Assembly (NCBI RefSeq): GCF_009758255.1
Contig: NZ_WSEN01000006.1
Span: forward strand, 124,001-188,000
Reading direction: 5' to 3'
DNA: 64,000 nt
Source: Microbacterium sp. MAH-37
Lineage (GTDB): Bacteria; Actinomycetota; Actinomycetes; Actinomycetales; Microbacteriaceae
The position numbers and the translations under genes are program-made. Position 1 is the stretch's first letter; each line of letters starts with the position of its first letter. The notes below the pieces were generated by a model. That model made no database searches and had not been told where the DNA came from. It saw only the letters and a list, made by a program, of their open reading frames with translations. Below are positions 40,616 through 48,985 of the stretch, piece by piece.

Positions 40616-42537
40616 GCGCGTCCTCGGCTCTCAAGGTCAGCGTCGTCGTCGCGACCTACCGTTCCGGCGACGGCCTGGAACGGCTCGTCGCCTCCCTGGA
40701 CGCGCAATCACTGCCTTCAGATGAATGGGAGGTGATCTTCGTGGACGACGGTTCTCCGGACGACACCTGGGAACGTCTCCAGAGCATCCGTTCGACCCGC
40801 CCCCACGTGCGCCTCGAACGCATCGAGAACTCGGGATGGCCCAGCCGGCCGAGGAACGTGGGAATCGATCTGGCGGCCGGCGAGTACATCGCTTTCATGG
40901 ACCATGACGATGAGCTGTACCCCGACGCGCTGCGCGATGCCTACGCCTTCGCGAAGGCCAACGGCGCCGATGTGCTCAATGGCAAGGAGGCGCGCACCTC
41001 CGACATCGGCTGGGCGATCGACGTATACCAGGAGGACCTGCCGCAGGTCCTGGACCGCACCGATGCATACCCGCTGTCCCCCACCAACCCGCACAAGCTC
41101 TATCGGCGCGAGTTCCTCCTCGAGCATGACATCCGCTTCCGAGAGGGAGGCCGCGTGCTCTGGGAGGACGTGTTCTTCAACGTCCTCGCCGGAAAGCACG
41201 CCAAGGTCATCTCCACCCTCGCGCGCACCCCGTACTACCACTGGTGCACGACTGCCGGCAGCGGCTCGACGTCGTTCCTGCGCTCGAACCCCGAGTGGTG
41301 GCACTGGCTCGACGAGATGGTCACCTCGATCGACGACGAGTTGAGCGCAGACGGCCTCGAGGCACAGCACCGGAACCTCATGACGCATCAGTACCGCTCG
41401 CGTCTCATCGACACCTTCAACAACCGGTACGCAGTCAGGCCGCCTGATGAGAAGCGCATGATCTTCGAGCGCGCCAGGAAGCTCCAGACCGAGCGCTTCC
41501 CTGAGTCGTACGACGCATCGCTGAACAACAGTGCTCGCCTTCGCGCACAGCTGCTCCGCAAAGGGCTCCCGCACCTTCTTGAGCGGATGACTCAGGACGA
41601 TCCGAACATTCCCGGTCGCCCTGTGATCACCCAGGCACGCTGGGATGCGGGTGTCCTCTCACTGACCGCAGGATGTGACTGGGCGGACAACGACGGCCGG
41701 CAGCATCGGCTGATCCGTCAGGGCGACCGACTGCTCAAGGACCTGGACCCGCGCTACCTAGAGGTTGTCGACGCAGAACTCCTCGACATGACCGACGAGA
41801 TCCGCGCAGCGCGCCTCCAGCTGCTCGTGCGCTCTGTCGACACCAAGATCGCATGGACTGTGCCGTCCACGAGCGAGACGTGGATCCGTCCGGGATCCAC
41901 ATCGTGGGGCGTTCGCGGCACAGCCCTCGTCGACCCGTCTATCGCGGCACTCGGTGCCCCCTTGTCTGGCGGGGTCTGGGAGATCGGCGCTCGTTGCACG
42001 ATGCCCGGCTCGACCCAGCATCGCCTCACTCGTGCGCAGTCCCTCGAGCCTGCGATCCACATCGCCGCAAACGGGCGTCCGAGCGCCGTGTACGCAAAGC
42101 CGGACGGGGTCGTGGTCCTGGATCAGGACCAGAAGGCGCGGCCGCTTACTCACCTGGTGCGCGCTGCGACCACGATGACTCGCACCGGAAACCTGTGCCG
42201 AGTGGAAGTGTTCGGGCTGCCGACCGGTCATGACGCGACCATCTCCACGCATCTCGACGTGGACCCGCGGAGCCTGCTCACCCGCGCCGCGCGGATTCCG
42301 CGCCGGCTGGCGCAGCGCGTCCTGCGCCAGAAGGCCGGGACGCCCCGCCCCTGGCGACCGCTGGATGCAACGATCGTGGTCGAAGCAGGACGCGCGTTCC
42401 TCGAGTTCCGGTCGGAGCCGGATCAGGTCCTCGGGATCCGGATCGGCGAGCGCGTGCCCGGTAACGACTCCGAGTTGGTGCTGCGCGGTAGCCGGCTGCG
42501 CCGCTCCTCGCGGATCGCGGATCGGATTCTCGGCTGA
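40612..42537 (+). CDS. TarS-like glycosyltransferase of a teichoic-acid-type polymer
   Basis: GT2 enzyme of 641 residues. The N-terminal GT-A domain (about 1-320) contains VSVVVATYRSG, the segment NSGWPSRPRN (73-82), which closely parallels a conserved stretch of staphylococcal TarS/TarP, and the metal motif DHDD (97-100). LSPTNPHKLYRR and LWEDVFFN are also shared with that group. The C-terminal half is beta-rich with no catalytic motif, comparable to the trimerisation/linker region of TarS. TarS and TarP decorate poly-ribitol phosphate with GlcNAc, which supports an alditol-phosphate polymer here. It overlaps the IspD-like gene by four bases. Confidence 0.8.
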   Translation: MSASSALKVSVVVATYRSGDGLERLVASLDAQSLPSDEWEVIFVDDGSPDDTWERLQSIRSTRPHVRLERIENSGWPSRPRNVGIDLAAGEYIAFMDHDDELYPDALRDAYAFAKANGADVLNGKEARTSDIGWAIDVYQEDLPQVLDRTDAYPLSPTNPHKLYRREFLLEHDIRFREGGRVLWEDVFFNVLAGKHAKVISTLARTPYYHWCTTAGSGSTSFLRSNPEWWHWLDEMVTSIDDELSADGLEAQHRNLMTHQYRSRLIDTFNNRYAVRPPDEKRMIFERARKLQTERFPESYDASLNNSARLRAQLLRKGLPHLLERMTQDDPNIPGRPVITQARWDAGVLSLTAGCDWADNDGRQHRLIRQGDRLLKDLDPRYLEVVDAELLDMTDEIRAARLQLLVRSVDTKIAWTVPSTSETWIRPGSTSWGVRGTALVDPSIAALGAPLSGGVWEIGARCTMPGSTQHRLTRAQSLEPAIHIAANGRPSAVYAKPDGVVVLDQDQKARPLTHLVRAATTMTRTGNLCRVEVFGLPTGHDATISTHLDVDPRSLLTRAARIPRRLAQRVLRQKAGTPRPWRPLDATIVVEAGRAFLEFRSEPDQVLGIRIGERVPGNDSELVLRGSRLRRSSRIADRILG

Positions 42538-42542
42538 ACCGA

Positions 42543-42782
42543 TCAGGCCCGAAGGGGGTTGTCCTCCTGCAGACGCGCGAACACGAGGTCGTAGAGCTCG
42601 CCCACCCTGCGGTTCTCCTCGCGCATCTCCTGCAGCTGTTTCTCCAGCTCAGCGATCTTGATGACGAGATCGGCCGAAGAACCGGCCTCGATCGCATCCA
42701 AGTCGAGACTGTTGACCTTCACCAGTGCCGAATAGGCGCCGGGAGCGACCTTCTGGGCGAATCGGCGCAGGTATTCCCTCAT
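42543..42782 (-). CDS. Small coiled-coil protein (DUF6752-like)
   Basis: Protein of 79 residues. A basic amphipathic N-terminus (REYLRRFAQKV) is followed by a predicted coiled coil from about residue 40 to 70 (ADLVIKIAELEKQLQEM) and a short acidic end. It resembles small DUF6752-type proteins found beside surface glycosyltransferases. It starts with ATG behind a GAGAGGAAG site, 19 bases after the LicD-methyltransferase gene on the same strand. WbdA/WbdD-type polymerisation systems use coiled coils as docking or ruler parts, so a scaffold role is conceivable; nothing more is known. Confidence 0.72.
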   Translation of the reverse strand: MREYLRRFAQKVAPGAYSALVKVNSLDLDAIEAGSSADLVIKIAELEKQLQEMREENRRVGELYDLVFARLQEDNPLRA

Positions 42783-42801
42783 GCTGTCTTCCTCTCCCGC
42801 G

Positions 42802-44343
42802 TCATGCGGACCGCGGATCGTCGCCGCCACGTCGGACACGCACGGTCTCGACGCGTCGGAGCTGCCTGGAGTCAAGGCGCCACCGGCGCCGCGTAACGGA
42901 CAAGTCGAACCCGTATTCCTCGGCTTCCTCTTCCACCCACTCGGTCGGAAGGTGCCAGGTGGACGGCATCGAATGTTGATACCGCTTCGAGAACGTCGTG
43001 TCGTTGACGAGCTCGGCATACCCCTGGCCACGCAGCACCAGGTCGAAGAACCGGTAGAGGTTACGACGACCGGTCTTCGGCAGCGCTTGGACGCTGTGAT
43101 GGGCGAAGATGAACCACTCATCTCCGGTCCCCAGCATCCGTGCTCCGAACGCGAGCAATGAGGCCATGTCGTTCACATTGAGATAGTGGAAGTCGACGAG
43201 GCCGGCGGTATCGTTCTTACGCGCGAGACGAAGCGCCTCGTGGCTGTAGTCGACCGCAGTGACCCGGTAACCGCGCCGCGCGATCTCCGCCGACCAGCGC
43301 CCGTCACCACAGCCGAGGTCGAGTATCCGCGCGCCCTTCGGCAGCCCCTTCAGGAACGCGTCGATCGAGCCGCGGGCATCAGCGAAACCGCTGGACTCCT
43401 CGCGCTCAAGATAAGACTTGTCCCAGAACACCCTGCCGCGGTTGAACACCCCGAACCATCCCTCGAATCGCATCCGCGTCTCTCGAGGAGTGATGAACTT
43501 GAAGGTCGGATCAGGAACGCGCCAGCCGCTGCCGTAGGCATAGCTCAGCCACGCCTCGGGGTTCGGCGGACCAGGAAGTTCCACGCCGTCCACCTCGTAG
43601 GACTGCACTGGAACCAGGTCGGACGGGACGACCTCGGGGCCGCGGAGTGCGAACGGCTGGCAGTAGAGGCCCTTGTGGAAGAACCCGGTGAAGATGTCGA
43701 CGTAGTGGTCGGGCTCACCGTCATCGTTGAAGAACTCGATCTCGAGGTGGGCGAGGCTGTGGCGCACCACGGTGTAACCGCGCTTCAGCAGCGCTCGTTC
43801 CATTTCGTACGACGCCAGCCCCACGTCCACCGGACTCTCGGAGCGACAGAGGAAGGCCAGGTCGACGTCATCGTCGTGCGGCATGAGCGCGCCGTCGCGG
43901 ACGATTCCGAGCAATGTGCCCCCGACGATGTATACGTCGTGACCGTCGGCCTGCAGGTCGTCGACGAGGAGTCGCGCGTTCTCGAGCAGCACCCTGCCGA
44001 TCTCATCCTCGCGCCCTTCGAGCACGGGGCCGAGGCGGTCCCACTTCGTCATCGCCAGCCAGTGACCGCGCGCGTCGACGAGTTCCAGACGGTCGGTGGA
44101 CCGCCCGAAACGCACATCGAGTGCATCGAGTTCGCGGCCGGAAGCAGAATCCGTGAGCGTGAGCGTGGTGACTCCGGACAACCGCACACGCAGTGCTTCA
44201 GGCCATTCCAGGACGATCGCGCCGTTCTCTGCGTAGGGAACCCGCGCAGACCACACCCGATGGCCGTCCATGCGGATGTCCACGACGTCGGCGTCCTCGA
44301 TCGTGAACGGGTCCAGAACGATGCGTTTCCTGTCGACCTGCAT
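42802..44343 (-). CDS. LicD-type phosphotransferase fused to a SAM-dependent methyltransferase
   Basis: Protein of 513 residues with three parts. Residues about 1-100 are a beta-rich region. Residues about 115-300 match the LicD/fukutin nucleotidyltransferase fold: GGTLLGIVRDG (141-151) followed by the catalytic HDDDVDL (156-162). Residues about 320-490 are a class I methyltransferase with motif I ILDLGCGDGRW (340-350) and VTAVDYSHEAL. LicD-family enzymes transfer phospho-choline, -ribitol or -glycerol from CDP donors; the methyltransferase may cap or modify the product. It overlaps the ABC ATPase gene by one base, so it is made together with an exporter. Confidence 0.85.
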   Translation of the reverse strand: MQVDRKRIVLDPFTIEDADVVDIRMDGHRVWSARVPYAENGAIVLEWPEALRVRLSGVTTLTLTDSASGRELDALDVRFGRSTDRLELVDARGHWLAMTKWDRLGPVLEGREDEIGRVLLENARLLVDDLQADGHDVYIVGGTLLGIVRDGALMPHDDDVDLAFLCRSESPVDVGLASYEMERALLKRGYTVVRHSLAHLEIEFFNDDGEPDHYVDIFTGFFHKGLYCQPFALRGPEVVPSDLVPVQSYEVDGVELPGPPNPEAWLSYAYGSGWRVPDPTFKFITPRETRMRFEGWFGVFNRGRVFWDKSYLEREESSGFADARGSIDAFLKGLPKGARILDLGCGDGRWSAEIARRGYRVTAVDYSHEALRLARKNDTAGLVDFHYLNVNDMASLLAFGARMLGTGDEWFIFAHHSVQALPKTGRRNLYRFFDLVLRGQGYAELVNDTTFSKRYQHSMPSTWHLPTEWVEEEAEEYGFDLSVTRRRWRLDSRQLRRVETVRVRRGGDDPRSA

Positions 44344-45095
44344 CAGACGCCCAGCAGCTCCACGGCCTCGTCGATTGAGCCGTCAAAGATCTTCTTGCCC
44401 CTCTTCAGGACGATACCGCGCTCGCACATCTCCTTGACCATACTCGTGCTGTGGCTGACCACCAGCATCGTCACGCCCTTCGCCGAGAGTTCCTTGATCT
44501 TCGCAGTGCACTTCGCGCGGAACGGGGCGTCTCCCACCGAGAGGACCTCGTCCACCAGCAGGATGTCGAGTTCGACATGGATGGCCACGGAGAACGCTAG
44601 ACGCATGAACATGCCGGAGGAGTAGTGCTTGACTTCCTGATCGATGAACTCGCCGATCTCGGAGAAGGCCACGATCTCATCGAAGCGCGCGTCGATCTCG
44701 TCCTTGGACATACCGAGGATCGCTGCGTTGAGATAGACGTTCTCGCGCCCGGAGAGATCCGGGTGGAAGCCGGCGCCGACCTCGATCAGCCCGGCGACCC
44801 TCCCCCTGGTGAAGACGCTTCCGTCATCGGGCTCGAGCACGCCGGAGATGAGCTTGAGGGTCGTGGACTTCCCCGACCCGTTCAGCCCCATGACAGCGAC
44901 GGCCTCGCCCTGCCCGATCTGGAAGCTCACATCATCGAGGGCGCTGAACTTGTCTGCGCGCACCTTCTTGCCACGGATCCAGCCGACGAAGGCCTCCTTG
45001 AAGGAGTGGGTGTTGCGCTTGAGGAAGCGCTTGGACACATGGTCGACGACGATCCGCGGGTGGGCGACTTCTTGGGGAATGGAACGCGACATCAC
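44343..45095 (-). CDS. Polysaccharide/teichoic-acid ABC exporter, ATP-binding subunit (TagH/Wzt-like)
   Basis: ATPase of 250 residues. Walker A GLNGSGKST (70-78), signature YSSGM (158-162), Walker B ILLVDEVL (178-185) and the H-loop His in VVSHS are intact. It is a TagH/Wzt-branch ATPase (GLIEVGAGFHPDLSGREN is the typical Q-loop region) without the extra C-terminal domains of Bacillus TagH or carbohydrate-binding Wzt. The start is GTG overlapping the permease stop (GTGA), with an ATG one codon later. It is a different transporter from the Wzm/Wzt pair next to glf. Confidence 0.92.
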   Translation of the reverse strand: MMSRSIPQEVAHPRIVVDHVSKRFLKRNTHSFKEAFVGWIRGKKVRADKFSALDDVSFQIGQGEAVAVMGLNGSGKSTTLKLISGVLEPDDGSVFTRGRVAGLIEVGAGFHPDLSGRENVYLNAAILGMSKDEIDARFDEIVAFSEIGEFIDQEVKHYSSGMFMRLAFSVAIHVELDILLVDEVLSVGDAPFRAKCTAKIKELSAKGVTMLVVSHSTSMVKEMCERGIVLKRGKKIFDGSIDEAVELLGV

Positions 45096-46045
45096 AGGTC
45101 CTGCGCAAACGATCGTTCGAACCGACGGAAGGTTATCTGGCCGATCACGAGCATTGCTGCACAGATGACCGCTGCGGCGAGCAGTGCCGTGCCGAATCCT
45201 GGCATGATGCTGGCGTCGCCGGCTGTCTGCCCGGCCGTCGTGGACCAGAAACCCTGGTGGAACAACTCGACGGCGACCGTCAGCGGGTTCCAGGTGTACA
45301 GCGTGAACAGCCCCTCATTGTTGGGCAGTGCGTGCTGCACGAGGATCCACGGATACAGCACCGGCGACGTCCAGGTCGAGAACATCCGAATGAGCTCGAC
45401 GAAGTTCTGCGCATCGCGGAACCGGACGTTCATCGCCCCGAAGAACAAGCCCAGTCCGAGCGAGAAGATCATGATGATGACGAGGCCCAGGACCACGCCG
45501 GCGAGACCGATCAACGTGGGCTGCCATCCGACGAGCAGACACACGAGGATCAGAATCGCCATCTGGGGCAGGAAGTGGATGAACGCGATGATGATCGCCG
45601 CGATCGGGAAGAGCTCGCGCGGAAGATAGATCTTCTTGACGAGTGCGCGGTTGTCGACGATCGATGTCGTGGCGTTCCCGAAGGCTTCGTTGAACAGGTT
45701 GACGGCCACCACCCCTGCGAACAGGTAGATCGGGAAGTTGTCGATCCCCTTGTTCTGGTTCATGATGACGCCCATCACGAAGTAGTAGATGATGAACTGC
45801 GCCGCCGGCTTGACGTACGACCAGACCCACCCCAGGACAGAGTTTCGGTAGCGGGTCGCGGTGCCCTTGCGCACCAGAAGCTGCAGCAGGTAACCGCGCG
45901 TGAAGACGTCGAGTACGCCTCTGCCTCGGCCGGGGACCTCGAAATCAGTGAGGTCGATGGGCGTACCAAACGTCAACTCATTCGCCCTTCCGTTCAGGCG
46001 CGCGGTATTCGGGACCCGCGATTGCGCCTCGGAAAGTATATCCAA
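45092..46045 (-). CDS. Polysaccharide/teichoic-acid ABC exporter, permease subunit (TagG/Wzm-like)
   Basis: ABC-2 type permease of 317 residues with six helices. A longer cytoplasmic N-terminus (about 1-60) precedes the gate helix YLLQLLVRKGTATRYRNS and the first span. GLFFGAMNVRFRDAQNFVELI is the conserved exporter-type motif. TTG appears to be the start (TTGGATATA), with GGAGGG immediately upstream; no better ATG or GTG exists nearby. It heads the operon permease-ATPase-LicD/methyltransferase-coiled coil, so the cargo is probably the polymer those enzymes finish. Confidence 0.9.
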   Translation of the reverse strand: MDILSEAQSRVPNTARLNGRANELTFGTPIDLTDFEVPGRGRGVLDVFTRGYLLQLLVRKGTATRYRNSVLGWVWSYVKPAAQFIIYYFVMGVIMNQNKGIDNFPIYLFAGVVAVNLFNEAFGNATTSIVDNRALVKKIYLPRELFPIAAIIIAFIHFLPQMAILILVCLLVGWQPTLIGLAGVVLGLVIIMIFSLGLGLFFGAMNVRFRDAQNFVELIRMFSTWTSPVLYPWILVQHALPNNEGLFTLYTWNPLTVAVELFHQGFWSTTAGQTAGDASIMPGFGTALLAAAVICAAMLVIGQITFRRFERSFAQDL

Positions 46046-46071
46046 TGCCCTCCGCGCAGTCTGGGAACGAC

Positions 46072-46111
46072 GGGAGGTCAGGCCTTGGGGAGGTCAGGCT
46101 TTCGGGAGGCT
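46072..46111. repeat. 16-bp tandem repeat at the 3' end of the wall-protein gene
   Basis: GGGAGGTCAGGCCTTG (46072-46087) and GGGAGGTCAGGCTTTC (46088-46103) are adjacent near-identical copies, with a third partial copy to 46111. On the coding strand each full copy includes Lys-Ala-stop, so the gene's last codons and stop are duplicated downstream. Confidence 0.8.
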
Positions 46112-48907
46112 CGCGATCGTGCGGGCGTCGAGCGGGAGGGCCGGCTTCGCCGGATCCGGCTGGACGCGCACCAACTTTCCTCCCGAGGGACTGTACACCT
46201 CACCCGTCGGAGCGCTGAACCGCACCGAAGCGAGTGGCGCGCCGGCTCGAAACGAGAGAGTCTTGCACGCGGCATCCGTCAGCTTCACCGGCGCGAATCC
46301 GCCGAGTGCCGTCGACGAGATCGGCACCAGCTGACCCCCGGAGCCCACATACGTCGTCGCTCCGCAGGTGACGAAGATGCTCACAGCCGGTCCTCCGATC
46401 GGGCGGGAGGCGATGGCTTCCGGTGCCACCACCTGGTACCTCGCCTGGACGCCAAGGTCCGCCGCAACTCCCCAGTTCGGAAGGTGCATCCTGACACTGC
46501 CATTGATCATCGTCACCGCGGACTCTCGGGACGAACGGACCAATGCACCTTCACCCGGCACACTGCCCGCAGGAAGCGTCGGGAGGTACGCGGTGGAGAC
46601 CCGGTGGACGACAACGGGAGCCCCCGCAGCCGCTCGGTTGACGGCGGCCGCGTCAGGAAGCGCGACCCACCCCTTCCCGACAGCGACAGAAGTGCGCACT
46701 CCGTCGCCGACGAAGACCGGCGCATCGACGGCGGTTCCCGTGGTCCGCCCCGCGCACACAGCCGCGCTCAGCGACGTGACGGGGGCGCCCCCCGTCCGGC
46801 CGGCGGAGACCGCGCGAAGCTTGCCTCCGGCAGCCACGTAAGTCGACCCGCTGCAGGCGGCGAACTGCGTCAGTGAAGGCTTCTTGGTCATACCCGAGAC
46901 GGCCGAGGAGTCGACGACCACCTCCTTCGTCGGAAGCCCGTACTCGGCGGCCATCGCCCAACTGGGCAGATGGATGAGACTACTGCCGTCCACCAGCCAG
47001 ACTTCGGGCGTCCCGTTCACCCGGATGAAAGTCGCCGAGGCCGGGTACAGCGAGCCGATCACGACACGTGATTTGTACGCGGTACCCGCGACGAGGACGG
47101 TCGGAGCCGTTCCGCCGTTCAGCTCCGTGCGCTGCGCCGCAGAGGGAACCGGCCGGTACTGGCCGCCGCTCAGAACGTAGATCTCCGGCGTCCCCGCGAA
47201 CTGCACGAAGACCGCCTTGCCCTGGATGGCCGGCCCGGAGAGGTCGAGATGGGCGCAGGTCGTGTCAGTGAGAGCCGTCGCCACGAATCCGGTGGGAACC
47301 GGACTGCTCATCCTGCTCAGTTTGCCGCCGGCTGCCGCGTAGTCGATGCCCCCGCACCGCACGAAGGCAGCGAGGGGTGTGGACTTCTTGTATCCCGTCA
47401 GGTCGGCGGCTGGAGCAACCGTGCCCACCTGGCCGGGAAGGCCGACCTCTGCGGCCAACGGCCATGACGGCAGATGATGCAGAGCGCCGTCCTCGTCGGG
47501 CAACCACACCTCAGAAGCAGTGGACGACTTCACGAAGGTCGCGGGGAGGAAGCGCACACTCGGGTCGATGGATTTTCCGACCATCGCTGCCGCGGGCAGC
47601 ACCGCGGCGTAGGGTGCAGCGCCGCCGTTCCGTTGCTTGGCGACTTCTGCGTCGTACAGCGGAATGATGCGAGTGCCATCGATCTGATGGACGCGCCCTC
47701 CTGCGGACAGCCGCCCGAACAAGGACATCTCGGCGCCTGTCGCGAACTTGTCGAAGTCTTGTCCGGTCAGGACCACGAGGGCCGCACCGCACGCCCCGCC
47801 CCAGACGCCAACGAGACCGCACGACACGAACCTGTGCGTCTGCCCATCCTGCAGCATGGCGACTTCACCGGTCGCCGCGTTCTTCACGTAGAGACCGCCG
47901 AGAGCACCCTCAGCGAATCGCGCCAGCGTGCTCGAATCGGATGTCACCGGCGTACCGAACACCCGCTTGTACTCCGGGTAGGCCGCGGCCGTCACGTGGT
48001 AGCGGTTGGCTCCCGAGAGCAACCAGACGTCGGCCCCCACCTTGACGAGTCCTCTCGCCGCCCCTGCCGGCGTCTGCGTCGACCCGAACCAGTCCGTGAA
48101 GTAGTTGTAGAAATTCCTGTTCCCGTATGCCGAGCAGGAGTCTCCGGTGCCGTAGCCTGCGCGCAGCGCTGCGGCGTTGGGCTGATACGGCGTGTAGTAG
48201 TACAGCGCCGCCGTGGCCTTGTTGGCGATGTAGACCGGCGACGAGCCGCACGCCGTGTTCGGGTTGTAGAGAATGTTCCAGGTCTTCCCCGGTGCGTACC
48301 ACGTGAAGTAGCGCCCCTCCATGTAGATCTGCATCTGGCGCGCCGCACCATAGACCTGGTGGAAGAAGCCCACGAACTTCGGGTCGCACGGCGCCGTGTC
48401 CGGGCATGCCTGCCCCAGTGCCTTGTCATAACGCCACTGGCTCGGCCAGGTGTGCGTGACCAGTCCCTGCTCCTTCTGAAGCATGACGATCAGCACCTGC
48501 GGGTTGATGTTGCACGACTGCGAGACGCGGTAGATGATGCGTGCGGCGCTCTCGTTCGCCGCGCCGGTGTAACCCTTGCAGTACGTGTCAGCAGGACGAC
48601 TGACGGAAGTGATGCGGAAATCCTTCAGACAGGTGTACCCGCTCTGACAGGTCTTGACCTTGGAATTGAAGAACGACTGGATCTGCGCCTCCGTCATCGT
48701 GCTCTCGGAGGTGAAGACCGCGTCGCTGATGATGTTCCCGGCCGAGAAACCGACCAGCGAGGCTTTGGCAGGGCCGTTCACCGGTGTCGCGGAGGCGGTC
48801 GTCGCCGGCACGAGCACACTCAACGACAACGCGGTCGCAGCGAGCACTGCGGTGAGGATTCGGCTGATGCGGGGCGATTTCTGCAGACGCCGGGAACGTC
48901 GGTACAT
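46094..48907 (-). CDS. Secreted wall protein: muramidase-like N-terminus plus three large repeats
   Basis: Protein of 937 residues with a clear Sec signal peptide (basic start, hydrophobic 16-37, cleavage near ATTASA-TP). Residues about 55-280 resemble a lysozyme/glucosaminidase-like domain common in actinobacterial surface proteins, with Glu146 in IVMLQKEQGLV as the likely catalytic residue and several Cys. Residues about 285-920 hold beta-rich repeats: LPSWPLAAEVGL (479-490), LPSWAMAAEYGL (647-658) and LPNWGVAADLGV (809-820) recur every 162-168 residues, each followed by a GGKL- or GGQL-ending segment and a Cys. A CRP/GlxR-like site overlaps the promoter region. Confidence 0.83.
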   Translation of the reverse strand: MYRRSRRLQKSPRISRILTAVLAATALSLSVLVPATTASATPVNGPAKASLVGFSAGNIISDAVFTSESTMTEAQIQSFFNSKVKTCQSGYTCLKDFRITSVSRPADTYCKGYTGAANESAARIIYRVSQSCNINPQVLIVMLQKEQGLVTHTWPSQWRYDKALGQACPDTAPCDPKFVGFFHQVYGAARQMQIYMEGRYFTWYAPGKTWNILYNPNTACGSSPVYIANKATAALYYYTPYQPNAAALRAGYGTGDSCSAYGNRNFYNYFTDWFGSTQTPAGAARGLVKVGADVWLLSGANRYHVTAAAYPEYKRVFGTPVTSDSSTLARFAEGALGGLYVKNAATGEVAMLQDGQTHRFVSCGLVGVWGGACGAALVVLTGQDFDKFATGAEMSLFGRLSAGGRVHQIDGTRIIPLYDAEVAKQRNGGAAPYAAVLPAAAMVGKSIDPSVRFLPATFVKSSTASEVWLPDEDGALHHLPSWPLAAEVGLPGQVGTVAPAADLTGYKKSTPLAAFVRCGGIDYAAAGGKLSRMSSPVPTGFVATALTDTTCAHLDLSGPAIQGKAVFVQFAGTPEIYVLSGGQYRPVPSAAQRTELNGGTAPTVLVAGTAYKSRVVIGSLYPASATFIRVNGTPEVWLVDGSSLIHLPSWAMAAEYGLPTKEVVVDSSAVSGMTKKPSLTQFAACSGSTYVAAGGKLRAVSAGRTGGAPVTSLSAAVCAGRTTGTAVDAPVFVGDGVRTSVAVGKGWVALPDAAAVNRAAAGAPVVVHRVSTAYLPTLPAGSVPGEGALVRSSRESAVTMINGSVRMHLPNWGVAADLGVQARYQVVAPEAIASRPIGGPAVSIFVTCGATTYVGSGGQLVPISSTALGGFAPVKLTDAACKTLSFRAGAPLASVRFSAPTGEVYSPSGGKLVRVQPDPAKPALPLDARTIASLPKA

Positions 48908-48915
48908 GTGAACAG

Positions 48916-48931
48916 TGTGACAGAAGTCACC
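48916..48931. promoter_or_regulatory. CRP/GlxR-like operator upstream of the wall-protein gene
   Basis: TGTGA-N6-TCACC matches the CRP/GlxR consensus TGTGA-N6-TCACA at nine of ten fixed positions and contains the perfect inverted repeat GTGAC-AGAA-GTCAC (48917-48930). It ends eight bases upstream of the wall-protein ATG, where the core promoter should lie, so it would probably repress. Confidence 0.6.
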
Positions 48932-48985
48932 AGTGTGGCGCGACTGCCTCCTGATTCCGCGGGAGTAGGATTCGGGGGGATTCCC

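Noticed and set aside
46046..46093. Possible extra small gene or frameshifted end of the wall protein
   Set aside because: The region is explained by a 16-bp tandem duplication that repeats the stop codon; no open frame of note.
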